NCBI GenBank assembly: GCA_911387785.2
Contig: OU426979.1
Coordinates: forward strand, 76,955,533-77,019,532
Source of the DNA: Aelia acuminata
Taxonomy: Eukaryota > Arthropoda > Insecta > Hemiptera > Pentatomidae
Reading direction: 5' to 3'
Length of the DNA: 64,000 bases
Made by a program: the position numbers and the translations under genes. Shown here one piece after another: positions 21,027 through 33,206 of the stretch. The stretch's first letter is position 1, and every line of letters begins with the position of its first letter. The notes below the pieces were generated by a model. The model saw only the letters and a list, made by a program, of their open reading frames with translations. It was not told where the DNA came from and did no database searches.

Positions 21027-23940
21027 GTTATTGTTATTTATTTTTTTTAGTTTTTTTTTTTATTTGTTGCTTAATTTGTTCCTTACTCTGCAATTCAGTC
21101 GAGCGATTCTGAGGACGGAGTTTTTTTTTAACTGTTAGGCTATTTTATCTATTGAAAATGAAACATTACATTGATTTGAAAATCTTTCGTGTTTGTTATT
21201 TTTTATATCTGTACCGCAGGGGTGAACCGTAGCATGTCCATTTTACAAATTAAATTAAAGTACTTTACTTTAGACTTAAATACGATGATAAATACTTTGT
21301 TAATTTTTTTTTTGTCACTTATAGAAATTGCTTAATAGACTTTTTTCTCATTATTAATGGCGTTGATAAGTGATAAGTATTTATTGTGTTATTTAAGTAA
21401 ATAATGGAAAATTAAATTAAACAGAAAAATTAACTTGGTGTTGAGTAAAAAATATCTTTAGCAGAGTAATACGTCTCAAATCTCACTATGCACATTTTAA
21501 CAATTATATCAAACACACATGACTAACACACTAAATTTCATTTCTTAACTAAAATTGTGCGTTTGATTTGGTAACTCAATTGAGCGTATCGTCTTGTCTC
21601 TTCCCTTCCTTACCCCTGTTACCCTACCGACTGGAAAGGAAGTGCCGATAGACCGTTTCAATAAAACATGTTCCAAGCAACTCAAAGATGAAATTTTCTG
21701 TACGCTGTGTACTGTTGTTGTAAATATATATAATTCTTCTCGTTTTTAATTTTAGACAATGCGTTATCCACATACCAACCTCTACCGATCAACCGTATTT
21801 AAGAATCATATCCGCAAAATTCTCCATTAGCTTCAATGCTCAGTACCTATTTCAGGGCTCTAAGTTTATCCAAAAGTGTCCTTTTTAGGATGATAATCGC
21901 ACATTTTTAACTGAAATGGAAGTAATCTAATAGTGACTAGACCATTTTTCTTTTAAATAAATTGTACAAACAGTTTTTAAATATAGGTTTGGGATAGTAA
22001 TAACAGGAATAAACAAGAAAAAAATAGAAGAAATTGCTCGAGATTTTGAAAATATTCCCATAAACGAAAGAAAATCGTGAGGTCTTCGACTTTCAGAACT
22101 TTCCCGTGACTTACCGTTCCGAGGTAGAACGTTGATTGAAGTTGATATAGCAACAAATGTATTGTTATTCTTTAACTCCTTTTAATATTAATTGAATCTC
22201 TTTCATCGTTGATCTTTAGATGATTTTTTCTTACTCCCTATCTCGGATTACCAGCTCATTATTTACCCATTAGTACGTTCTTTGGCTTTTCTTCTGGTTT
22301 ATTTTTTGTTTCATCGTTTGCTTCTTCCTCGTTATGACCCAAAATTCTCTGTTGTTCATGGTGACCACATCGGATGGAGACTATGGATTTTTAGGTTCCC
22401 TATGCAATGTAATTACGGTATGATAATTTCTTTAAACAAGCAATATTATAAAAATTGTAAAATTCGGTACTATTTTTCAACATGATATATATTGCAACTA
22501 ATATTGCACAATATTGTCAACCTAATACGTTTCCTTTCAATGTGTACTGACGATTCTGTAAATTCTTGGGGACATGAATCGGTACCATTATAAAAAAGTT
22601 CCATTAGAGATAAGCAGAGTTTTTGGATTGTTATTTAGCACAGAAGTGCAGTTGATAAAAGAGTGTGATTTGAGTTAGATGGTGACGTAAGCGCTCATAA
22701 CTTTTACGCAAAATTTAATGGTTTTGTGCACCACTATGGTAAAGGCTAGGTAATAATTTAGAATATTTGTAATCCAATTGACAATTGACGAGTAATGCAT
22801 TCCGCTAATGATAATCAAAAAATGGAATCTTCAAAGTGATTTCATGACCACAAACATTTTTAGGTATTTTGTTTGCATTATTATTTTCCGAGTTACACAT
22901 TACATTCTTAACCTGCGTACATAAAATCTATGACCTATGGAATCTATGGAATGAGCTACATTCTTAACTTGCGTACATCAAATCTATGGCCTAACGCACC
23001 ACCAAAGTCGATGTTCAACTTTCACGCATATGCACAATAACAAAAAAATAAATAAAAAATTGAACTATATAATCTCTCGAAGTATAATCTCTCGAAGCTT
23101 TCACTGATGCTTCAGATGACAAGGGGTGTTAGTCAATCAGGACTTGAGAGGAGCAGTCCTGCTTTGAGGATCTGATTTGTAAGACTCCTTGATAGCGGCG
23201 ATGACACCGTTGGATATCTATCACACGACTTGGAGATATCTCAGGTACGTCTGACGGTGAAAGCACCTAGCGTAGCTCTAAATCAAAGCTAAATGAACCT
23301 GGAGAAATGTTAAATAAAACTAAACAACTGCACTAAATCAAAACTGGACTGTTTTTTTTTTTGTTCTCTTTCTTAGTGATTCCTCTTAAAAAACTTTTTC
23401 CATTAGTTTGTGCCCCATGCTAGGTAATAAGTACATTTATACTTAAATATTAATTAATTGTTGTAAAACAATTATTTTGTTCATACTAATTTAATTTAAT
23501 TATTTTATTTTTATTAGCTAAACAAATGAAGAACGTGTTCTATGTATAGTAAAATTTCGACAAGTCGATCATTCGAATTTTTTTCCCTACCTTCCCCCTC
23601 GTGAAACAGTTTTTACTTTTATCTGATTTTCATATAGAATGTTCAACTTTCAAGGAGCCATTGCTCATAACCAATTTACCAAATAACTAACAAGTGACTG
23701 CTGTATGTAAAGGAAGAAGCTAAACATTAAAAGTCAATAAAATTGTCCACGATATTCTCTGAAGTTGGTGATTGAGTTCGAGTCATAGAGGTGAAAGTCA
23801 TAGAAATGGCTTTTTTTTTCTTCTTTTTTTTTAGTTTGACTTATTTACATAATTTTCCACATTTTTGGCCTAAAATCGACTATTGAGATTAAATTTACCT
23901 GCTTTTCTCCCATGCCTCCGGACCACAGACTCATTTAAAA
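21027..23940. other. AT-rich DNA, short local duplications
   Basis: A direct duplication of about 40 bp ('acattcttaacctgcgtac' type) occurs at about 22904 and 22961. A 17-bp direct repeat ('tataatctctcgaag') lies at about 23068-23100. Otherwise only random short ORFs are present; nothing is supported as a gene. Confidence 0.4.
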
Positions 23941-24013
23941 ATTCGACTTATCGAAGTTCTACATATCATTCGACTTATCGAAGTTCTACACATCATTCGA
24001 CTTATCGAAGTTG
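23941..24013. repeat. 27-bp tandem repeat, three units
   Basis: The units 'attcgacttatcgaagttct...' start at 23941, 23968 and 23995. The first two are full length and nearly identical; the third is partial. Each unit contains an imperfect TTCGACTTATCGAA palindrome. Confidence 0.85.
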
Positions 24014-24116
24014 GCTGTATCTCAGTTTTCATCGTAGTTTTAAATTTTATTTATTGTTTTACTGACAATCAAATTTTAAGTAAACTTATGACATAACTAA
24101 CTAGCAAAAACTAACT

Positions 24117-24437
24117 AAACTAATGGATAGTGGGGTTCACCTGTGGTGTTGTGGTTAGCATGGCAACCTACAATACTAAAGATCGCGGGTTCAATTCCAG
24201 CGGTGGCCCTAGGATTTTTTAATGGGAGTAAAAAACCTTAGCTATGCCGTCCCTCGGATGGGACGTAAAATGGAGGTCCCGAGCCTGTACGATGTCAGGT
24301 ACTCGTTAAAGATCCCTATCCTAATTATACCTGGATAGGCAAAATTTAGGACTCCCACTGTAGCATCGTCCGATTAGCCTTAGTAGCATAAAAGTGGACG
24401 TTAAACAAACAAACAAACAAACAAACTAATGGATAGT
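24117..24437 (+). mobile_element. tRNA-derived SINE with 15-bp target duplications
   Basis: The SINE body spans 24132-24422. It has an A-box-like GTGGTTAGCATGG and a B-box-like GGGTTCAATTCC about 35 bp later. An RNA polymerase III head like this drives SINE transcription. The body is non-coding and the tail is (AAAC)n. The target duplication 'aaactaatggatagt' lies at 24117-24131 and 24423-24437 and is perfect, so this is a recent, full-length insertion and the best reference copy of the family (others at 1265-1550 and 56346-56650). Confidence 0.92.
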
Positions 24438-25000
24438 ACAATCAATAAAAGTCATTGGAAGAAATATTCCAGATCGGTTTAAGAAGTGGTTAAGGTTTAA
24501 AAGGTTGAGAAAGTGGACATTACACACCGTTTACACAAATCATGTGATAATCCGTTAATCGCTGGTAATTTAGTAATAAAAAACCTTTCGCGAGTTTTGG
24601 CGTTAATACCACTGTGTTATACCACTCTTTGTTTTAGTTGGTGTAGTTTAAAATTATGCACCTCTGTTTTCTACCCTATGATTTTCTATTGCCAGTGAAG
24701 AGAAGATGCCAGTCAAATGAGAAATCGGCCATGCAGAATAATTTAAATATGTCGAGCAAAGCGATATACGGGATAAAAAAAATTATTCATCTTGTAGTAT
24801 ATACATTGTACTAAGCTCGGAAATTTAAAAAAATTTTTACATGAGACTTGGGAAACCTAAATCCACAATTGTAGAATCGCCCATACCCACCTCAAAGACG
24901 TAATTACATTATCGTAAGACTTTTCGTAATAGTCTGTCCACACATACGGACGTTAATATGACGTATAAATTATTTGACTTATAAAAACCTTATTTCCGTT
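24438..25000. other. Unassigned AT-rich DNA
   Basis: No repeat borders or convincing ORF were seen. Confidence 0.3.
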
Positions 25001-26450
25001 AAAAACCGGAATCCAAAATTATCACGATCGCAATACTTTATCTTGCTATGTTTTTAAATTGCTTAAATTGCTATGTATTTCAAATATAGGTAGGCGAAAT
25101 TATAAAATCTGGTGCGATGCGCGCAACACACAACTTTCACTTACGAACTTACTTAGATTAGAAATCGACGTGTTTCGATAATATGTAAACGCCATTCCTC
25201 AACTTCAAACATTTTTCCACATTTATATGCTTATATTTGTATATCTCCATTAGCTATAGAGTATCTGTTCAGTAAAATTTGGAAGTTCTCAGCCCTTTTC
25301 GATTCATTGTTGCTTATTTATTTTTTGAAGGGAGCTAATTTCATCAACAGCCGAATTTTTTTTACTGCTTGCTTGTATTATACTACGAGTTGCTTTTTGT
25401 AAATATATCGTGAAGGTGAATCGAAAGGTGTATTTACGTCTCGTTGTAAAGTTTGTCTCCTATATCTTTCTGGAAATCGAGAATGATTAGGTACTGTTCC
25501 TCTAAAATCACTTTATATTGCTTTCAAAAATTTATTATGGAACAAAAGTTTCTAGACTAAAATATAATTATTTATAAACTATTATTTTTTACCATATTTT
25601 TACACACCTTCGATGCTTCGAAAAATTTGAGCATCACGTATTTACTCTCATAAGTAAAAATAAATTCTTCTTTATCCATACATAAAAGTTTTTATTATCA
25701 TAAGACGTTTATTAAAATTTTTGTAGCCACATATACATACATTAAATACCCATTTCGATTAAAATAGTTACAGCCGTTTTTGAGAAAAAAAAAAACAAAA
25801 AATAAACGTAAAATATGAAAAAATTTACTAAATAACGTGCCCCCTGCAATTGATAAATGTTGATGGAATTTTTACTGCCACATCGCAGGCATATAAATAC
25901 ACCAAATACCAAGTTTGATCAAAATCGTTAAATCCGTTTTAGAGTAAATAAAAAAAAAATTCGTGAAAATAGGACAACATTTATTAAGTAAAGTGCCCCC
26001 TCCAATTGATAAATTTTGACTGTCACATCGCGGGCATGTACATACACCAAATACCGAGTTTAATCAAAATCGTTAGAGCCGTTTTTGAGAAAATCGAAAA
26101 AACTTAAAAATTAGACAAAATTCTTCAAATAAAGTACCCTCTCCGTTTGACCAATTTTTATGAAATTTTCGCTGTCACATCGCGGGCATATACATACAAC
26201 AAACACCCAATTTCAGGTTTGTACGGTTTATAGTTTTTGAGCTAGTCTGTTCACACACACACATGCACACACAGACACAGACACACACACATACACACAT
26301 ACACACACACAGACCATTTCGCGGGACTTGGTTATTTGGACTCAGGGGACACCAAAACGTGTATTTCCCTTGAAAACCGCAAGTCGAAATTTTTCACGAT
26401 CGCAATACTTTCCTTACTATATATTTTATATATAGGTAAGTGAAAGTAAA
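25001..26450 (-). repeat. Dispersed hairpin-ended repeat family, inverted copies (copy B)
   Basis: Two ends of the family lie here on the minus strand. One is at 26385-26450, with the core 'cacgatcgcaatactt' and the hairpin at 26413-26440. A second, more diverged end with the same core is at about 25001-25050. Between them lie a (CA)n microsatellite (26255-26310) and diverged units of about 150 bp, marked by 'gccgtttttgagaaaa' words near 25770, 25932 and 26083. This is the mirror arrangement of copy A at 15684-16390. It could be two adjacent insertions or one long element. Confidence 0.65.
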
Positions 26451-28450
26451 AAATCATGAAATTTATAGGTATGATAAGTATTTTCGCAACCCAATGTATA
26501 TTAGGCAGCATTGCTTATTTCCAAATAAAGCATTCCTCTCTCAATGCTTGAGTGACGATATTTTGCTTCCATTTGAAATGGTAACAAAAGTTGTGTATCA
26601 TAAAAAAGAGCCTAAAAGGTCAAACACAGAAGTGTGAATTAATATACAAGATTATTATTTATGTCACATATTTTTAAATTTGCTATCTGCAAATTTTTGC
26701 AAATGACTAAACTCTGCTCTACATGTATGTGTTATGCACGAGTTATAGTAATAAGTCTCTAGGCCACCGCCTCAACAATCGTAGGGGTGGATTGGGTGGA
26801 TTTTAGCTTCCGTCTGCTAGTGGATTCATGTTGAAAGTATTTGTAATATAGTGTGGCTGTAATTAATGAAAACAAATTAATGAATACTATTCATAGTATG
26901 TTATGATTGTTGTCCCATTCGATGAAGGATTTATGACGATCACGATCAATTTTATCCAAATCATCCTATCAACGTAGATGATTTAGAATATATGACAGAA
27001 AGGGAACCGTAACTTCATTCACCTAACTACAAATGTTCTAGTTATGTGCTCTCCATCTTCGATTATTTTACAGTTATTCCAATCATATTGTAATTGTTCA
27101 CCCTTACTTGCTACTTTCGGTATAAAAGATCCGTTATTGTAGCAATAATTCAATTGTTGAAGTTGTTCTCACAGATAGTGCTGGTTGTATTGCCCCTTGT
27201 ATTGCAGCTCATTCTACCGTGACAATCGATTATATCGAGATTAAGTTCAAACGGTCCGACTGCCGCCAAATTATTTTCGGCGCCAAGCAGGACCAACTAA
27301 ACTTTCAGAGTTATTACCTTACTATTCTCCTGTGTTTATTCCCAGAAATTCGCTACTTCTGGTATCCATTTCTCAATCAAGGGAATAAAAATGTTAATGA
27401 TTTTGAGAAAAATCAATTCACGGATATTATAAATTTAAGAAACATTTTTTGAAACAAATCGTAAATAATATATAAAAACAATTACATATTTATAGACTAT
27501 TCAAGTCTCAGCTAATGAATTAATTCGCCATCTTAATTAAACGTCAGCGCCTCGAACCATGTAATATTTTTAATATAGACTAAACACCTAGAGATAGTAC
27601 CCATTACTATATAAATGTGTAAAATTATCAGCATTAAAATTACTTAAAATATTCACAGGTATAAATTTGAACGTATATTGTCACAGTTTTTGCAAACCTT
27701 TGAACTTTTGTGATACATCTTGATCCGAGAAGAATATTTCTCTCCTTGAAGTTTACAACTGAAATTGAACTTTTCAACTTTTACTATTCACTATTAAATT
27801 ACTTTTATGCTGATAACATATTGTTTATTGCAATTAACCGTCTTACACTTCTCTAGTTTCTGCCGGTTTAGCAGGTTGATGCCGGGAAACAAAGTGAAAT
27901 GCCAGCCTAATTCCGGACGATTGAATACCTAATGAATCGGGTTTAGTTTTTAGGATCAAAGACAAAAACCACTTTCTCTTCTTCCTCGCCAAAAAGTTGA
28001 AGATCCGGATGATAAAATGGTCTATTGTATCATTTGTTTTAGGATTTCATAATTAATTGATTATTATACGAGCTAGTATCTCGTTTTGAGAATCTCCCGT
28101 TCTTTCTAGTTTTAAGCATGATCAAATAAAAAATCTAATATAAAATTGAAAATGTATTTATTATTAATTAATGCATCTTGATTATCGAGTCTTTATGAAC
28201 TAGCCAAGGCAGAGAGATTAGTATATTTTTTTCTAAAATATGTAATATTCTGCAGGAATGTTTGTCATTAATTTTTCTAGAACGCTATCCATCGATTGAA
28301 TAAAATAGCATCATAGACGATTGATGTTATATTTTCCTATACGTGTTTTCTTCATTAGTGCAATTAAATTTAATTAGTTTTGATCTCCATAGATGTACAA
28401 GTTTTGAGCAATCAGGAAAGTAATAAAAAAAATATATATTTATTATTATT
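26451..28450. other. Unassigned DNA, one possible conserved block
   Basis: Bases 26488-26520 are the inverted partner of 4585-4617. Bases about 27200-27310 are GC-richer and contain an open frame without recognisable homology; it might be a conserved non-coding element. Nothing else is supported. Confidence 0.3.
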
Positions 28451-28458
28451 CTAACATC

Positions 28459-28459
28459 T

Positions 28460-28502
<43 letters not shown>
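28459..28502. repeat. Poly(A) tract, about 44 bp
   Basis: A homopolymer run lies on the plus strand. It might mark a retroposon end, but no target duplication or homologous body is recognisable beside it. Confidence 0.9.
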
Positions 28503-28503
<1 letters not shown>

Positions 28504-29670
28504 GAAAAAAAAGGATTTTGCCGTAGTCTAAACTGGCAGAAATAATATGTTCGTTTATACGTTCATTAATTCTCTGCAAAATTATAGTTTTCTTCTTTAA
28601 ACTACAGTAGTACTGTATGGATAGATTTAAAATTTTTAAATTATAAAATATAGTGAATTTTGTTTTCCAATCAAGCTGCAATCAGAATTAGGCTGTTAAA
28701 TTGGCTGTTTTTTCTCCAATAAATGTCGTATAAGGGTAGATATTCGCTGGAGTACCTGGTACTTAGTTGTAGACTGGAAAGCTTGGTCGGGTTTACCTAT
28801 TAATATTATAAGATTGGATGGCTGCGATGACGCAAGGAAAAAAAAACGATTAGAGATATTCGGCATTTTAAAAAATTATCTTTTGGAGATAATATTCCTG
28901 CCGACAGACGCGTTTGATATGTGCGTTGTAATTATAAAATGCGTGTGCGTGTGGACGATAAAGAAGCTTTTTAATCTTTTATTATTCATGATCAATACCG
29001 ACTGATCTTGTTAATCAATTAAATACTTGCAATTAATTTCATACTATTATGCATTAATCCTTTCATATTTTATAAAAATTAATTGTTTACAGATCCAAAC
29101 TCAGACTTATTGCGCTCACACATAACATTTATTTTTTCACAATGCTTTTGTAATCACTGGACTGATAATATTCAATGAGTGATTGTTTAAATTTTTTGGA
29201 TTCCTTAAGTTTTATCATTACTTTTTTACGAGTTATTTTACATTATGTACGGTAGATTCCTCATTCACAAACTTACAGTAAACGTACAGATGAATTACAT
29301 CTTAGGATTTAGCTTATTATTAATGACGTTGCCTATTGTATCGGTGACAAAAACGTTAGGTACTGTTATGAGATTTTAATAACCGCCATAAACCGCTGTG
29401 CTATAAATATGTTCACGACACGGCTGTAAATCAATTCGTGGTGATAATCGACCCCTTGGTGCGTAAGTCAAAATTTATTTGCCTCCTTTCCCAATAAATC
29501 AACCTCTGAAAAGAGTTACCTCTTGTAATCAGCGTTTTAATCAAATCTATGTGAATCACTGAATTTCGGTACATGTATTTCAACGTCATGTTTATCATGA
29601 AGAAGTTCAAAATTTTTTGGGTCAGAAGGGACGAAAAACAAAAAAATGATTAATTCCATCAATTTTATGG
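28503..29670. other. Unassigned DNA with a possible regulatory block
   Basis: Bases about 29380-29465 contain CCGCCATAAA, CTATAAATA and several CGTG/CACG words in a less AT-biased context. These resemble insect developmental enhancer sequence. No gene is seen. Confidence 0.25.
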
Positions 29671-29960
29671 CAACATGATATTTATTATTTTAATTCATAA
29701 ATATTTTTTATAAGAAGAGAAAATATTGGTCTTTGCCGGGATTGAACCCGGATTTCCTTATCAGTGGTAAGAAGCTCTGCCGCTTGAGCTACCTGATACA
29801 TGTCCACGCCAAGTCAACCCTTTCCGTTCACTGATCTCTATCCCACCGATCTCGATTATTTCTCTTTCATGATAACATGAAATTTATTATAATAATTTTT
29901 AAATATTTTTTATTAAGAAGATAAAAGATTTGAACCCGGATTTCTTTATCTATATCTTAA
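29671..29960 (-). repeat. tRNA-like SINE fragment with a diverged direct duplication
   Basis: On the minus strand, 29800 down to about 29728 reads as a tRNA-like unit with A-box-like GGTAGCTCAAGCGG and B-box-like GGGTTCAATCCC. The flank and B-box part (about 29671-29761) is repeated at about 29874-29952 ('gaacccggatttc' shared). A functional tRNA is unlikely because the T loop is one base short and the acceptor arm does not close. It is best read as a degenerate SINE, partly duplicated. Confidence 0.5.
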
Positions 29961-31500
29961 AAATAATAATTATTTGATGAAAGTACGAGAATAGGCAAAG
30001 GGGGTGACAACACCTACGACTATTCCGAACACAATCCGACTAGTAATTGACGACTAGGAATTCGAACCTCCTGGTTTACTTGCTTTTTTGCAATTTCAGA
30101 TTTTTAGATTTATAGGTATCAAAGAATTAATTTTAATGTTGTTTTTTTTTCAGTAAATAGTGGGATAAATCAGTTAAAATACCTGTTCTGATGAACATTC
30201 GTAGTGAATTTTTTCTAAATGACATCCTAGATGGTATGTTATAAATACCTTAGCACTAACCATGTAGAGAATCGCATTTTTAGCCAAGATTAATTTAATG
30301 AGATAAATTTTCTGCTAAAAATATTGAATAAAAATACTTGTGTTTCGACATAGCAACAGGCAATTGTACACAATAAGTAACTGAATTCATGACCATATCG
30401 TAAAATATAGTCTATTCGTAAATGCCATTTAAAAAAAAAAAAAAATTGTCTGCATTTATCACTAATAAATTGATGAGTCAGAATCCAACCTTAAACCATA
30501 CCTGAGGATACCTGACTACCATGACCGAACAGTTACGAGTATAACCCCCAGAACTATCCGAAGTGGGTACAGTTAGGCGATGCCATGAAATCGTGCCGTG
30601 AGGACCCATTAGAATTGCGCAGATCCCACCCTAACTAACTATATTTAAAGGAGACAATTTCCAGTCCTCGGATCTTCGTTGGATGCTAATAGAGACCTCC
30701 CAAGATTCCGAAGGTTCGGGGCTCCATAGCTCCGCGGTTGGGAAGGCCGCCGTACAAACCAGCCTTGGTGATATTTGCATAGTTACATCATATAATCATG
30801 TAGTAAAGTTTCTATCTCTGTTTAGTCCATAAAATATTTTTACCATTTAAGCTGTTTCAGAACAACTACTGGTAGAAAAATCTGAAAAAAATCAATAAAG
30901 AGAAAAGAACTCTATAAATAGCGGGAGAGATATATTATTCCTTGATAGTAAGTTTTTATATGAAAATTCGATGTAGACTTTCGAGTATGATTGGCCTCAA
31001 CTTATCTTAAACTTCCTTTTTTATATTCAAAGGCCTTCAACAAGAAGACATGAGCCCTTTAATAAATTTGGTACCATAGATTCATTTAATCATCATTAAT
31101 ATTAATATTTTCTTTCAGTAGATAATAATGCGATTTTTGTTTGCATGTCTTTTTTTAATTAATGAATAACGTTATGAATTATTTTTACAAATTTCAAAGT
31201 ATTTTTACAATTAATTTTTTTTCTTTGTGAACTTGAAATTTTCAAATATAGCACACTTCAGAAATGTGAAATTTAGGAATCCTTTTTTTTTTTTTTTTTT
31301 TTCTCTTTTGACCTATTTATGACTCAGAAGTTCACAGGATAGAGGATTTTCGGAGTTTTGAATATAAAAGTCACATATTTTAAAGTCATATATTAATATA
31401 GAAACGAGAAAAATTCATATACTATTTCTACCCTTAGGATGAAATGAGCTAAAATGCCTCTCTATAAAACAGATTTTTTTTTAGAGGTGATTTTTTATTA
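29961..31500. other. Unassigned DNA
   Basis: Bases about 30470-30780 are distinctly less AT-rich but have stops in all frames; this may be an old repeat. A T-run of about 18 lies near 31287-31304. No gene is supported. Confidence 0.3.
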
Positions 31501-31526
31501 GAGACTCTCTATTACTCTGGACTCAT

Positions 31527-31570
31527 AAGCCCTGATGAAGGCTCACTTGTAGGGATCGAAACGTTGGCTT
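31527..31570 (+). ncRNA. Candidate dimeric hammerhead ribozyme motif
   Basis: In order: stem I strand AAGCC, core CTGATGA (31532-31538), a stem-II region, core GAA, the self-complementary ACGT, then T, then stem I strand GGCTT (31566-31570). AAGCC and GGCTT pair perfectly. Hammerhead ribozymes need CUGANGA and GAA, with U-H at the cleavage site; a palindromic ACGU stem III is typical of forms that act as dimers in Penelope-like elements and retrozymes. Weak points: an extra A precedes stem II, and stem II in this copy is poorly paired (well paired in the 33118 copy). Activity is an inference. Confidence 0.5.
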
Positions 31571-32792
31571 TCTAAAATAAAAAAAGATCAAACTGAAATT
31601 CCTAACGATTTTTTTTCTATTGCGAACCTTTTTTTCCTTTATTTTAGTAAGTCATAATGGGTTGAAAGATTATAAAATAGAATCTAATCTATAAGTCATA
31701 TTTTTTATTAGGCTATATTAAATATATGAATACCTAGATAGGTTACCTGTGTATTCGTTATGAATTATAAAAAAAATACTTGTTAGGCCAAAACTATTTA
31801 TTGTAGTAAACTCCTTATTCCAAATATTATTCGATGCTCTACTATATTTAGGAAATAGTATTTAATAATAGAAACAATTAGATATGAGATGAGGGGAAAT
31901 AAATTACTTGGCTGTCACCGGTATCTGTTTGTCTTGAAGATAACCTACTAACCGACCTGTTCTACAGCATCTTCTGATTTAAATTTCTATAACTTTTTTC
32001 CACCTATAATTAGTTCCAATAACTAGCCTATTCAAAAAAGTCTACTTCTAATTGTCAAACATAATTGTCTTAATTCCGCAGTAGTAGTAGTATTTTTGAA
32101 ATATGTATATTTATAGAAACAATAAAATTAAAACAAAAAGAACACGCTGTTATTAAAAAAATTATTGGATATAAATATTGACATAAAATTTATATTTAGG
32201 AAACAAAATATGTTTTATAAAACCTTTCAATCGAAATTTATAGAGAGAAAGTTTTTTGAAATTGACAACTTAATTTGTATTTAAAAACTAGTATTTTATC
32301 ATTCGAATTTTTTTATGTAAACAATTTTATGTACAGGCTCCAAACAATTTACGGAACAATTTACGGTATAAAATATCATAGAGTTTTTAACATAATTGTC
32401 GAATGGAACTTTTTAGGGTTTTTATGTCTCCTTAAATTTCATAGATTACAGCGTTGTTTCCAAAGTGTCTCAAACGTAAAAGTCAAGCTTTCAATATTTT
32501 TTATTGCCGAGAAACGAGAAAGAGAAAATAAATTATTTTTATCGTTTCTGATTCTACAATGAACATTGTTGATGTCACCTGTATTGTATTATTTATATAT
32601 ATACCATATTTTATTTTATTTTTGTAGGCGGGTTGGTCTGTATTTTTTAAGCTGTTGAATAGAAACTTTACAAGATAGTTTTTTATTTCCAAGGATTTTC
32701 GTCAGTTCCAGAAAGTTATTGATTATGTACCTCTACAATATTATTTGATAAATTTAGAGGTGTGTAACAGTCAACTGTTTTTCTTTACGACA
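31571..32792. other. AT-rich DNA, possible Penelope-like flank
   Basis: Bases 31571-31620 continue the repeat that also follows the motif at 33118 ('aaactgaaattcctaacg' against 'tactgaaaatcctgata'). Beyond that no coding or repeat structure is recognised. Confidence 0.3.
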
Positions 32793-33206
32793 GGTTGATA
32801 AATAATCAGGATTTTCAGTTTTATCTTTTTTTTTTATCATCTTTTAAAAAAAAGCCAACTTTTCGATCACTACATGTGGATCTTCATCAGGGCTAAAAAG
32901 AAGACAAATAAATAAGTATCTATGCACGAAGATGACAGTTAAATGTTTATCATGTCATCATTAATAATTATAGATGGTAACAACAAGGAGTAACAGAATA
33001 ATGGAACTATCTATGATTAATGTCTATTGTTACTATCTACAATTATTAATTACATGATAAACATTCAATTGTCATCTTCTAGCATAGAAACTCATATATT
33101 TGTTTTCTTTTTAGTCTTGATGAAGATCCGCATGTAGGGATCGAAACGTAGGCTTTCCTAAATAAAAAAATAATCATACTGAAAATCCTGATAATTTATT
33201 AACCTA
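32793..33206. repeat. Head-to-head inverted repeat carrying two hammerhead-like motifs
   Basis: Arms of nearly 200 bp (32793-about 32990 and about 33010-33206) are inverted copies. The left arm carries the motif on the minus strand: CTGATGA at 32884-32890 is intact, but stem III is altered. The right arm carries it on the plus strand at 33118-33150; its first core base is T instead of C, its stem II GATCC/GGATC is perfect, and GAAACGTA follows. Long-terminal units in inverted orientation are seen in Penelope-like elements. No reverse transcriptase lies between the arms. Confidence 0.7.

Noticed and set aside
23941..24013. CRISPR-like array
   Set aside because: Three directly adjoining 27-bp units without spacers, in a eukaryotic context; an ordinary minisatellite.
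29728..29800. Functional tRNA gene on the minus strand
   Set aside because: Box A and B words are present but the T loop is one base short, the acceptor stem does not pair and a partial duplicate lies next to it; it fits a SINE fragment.
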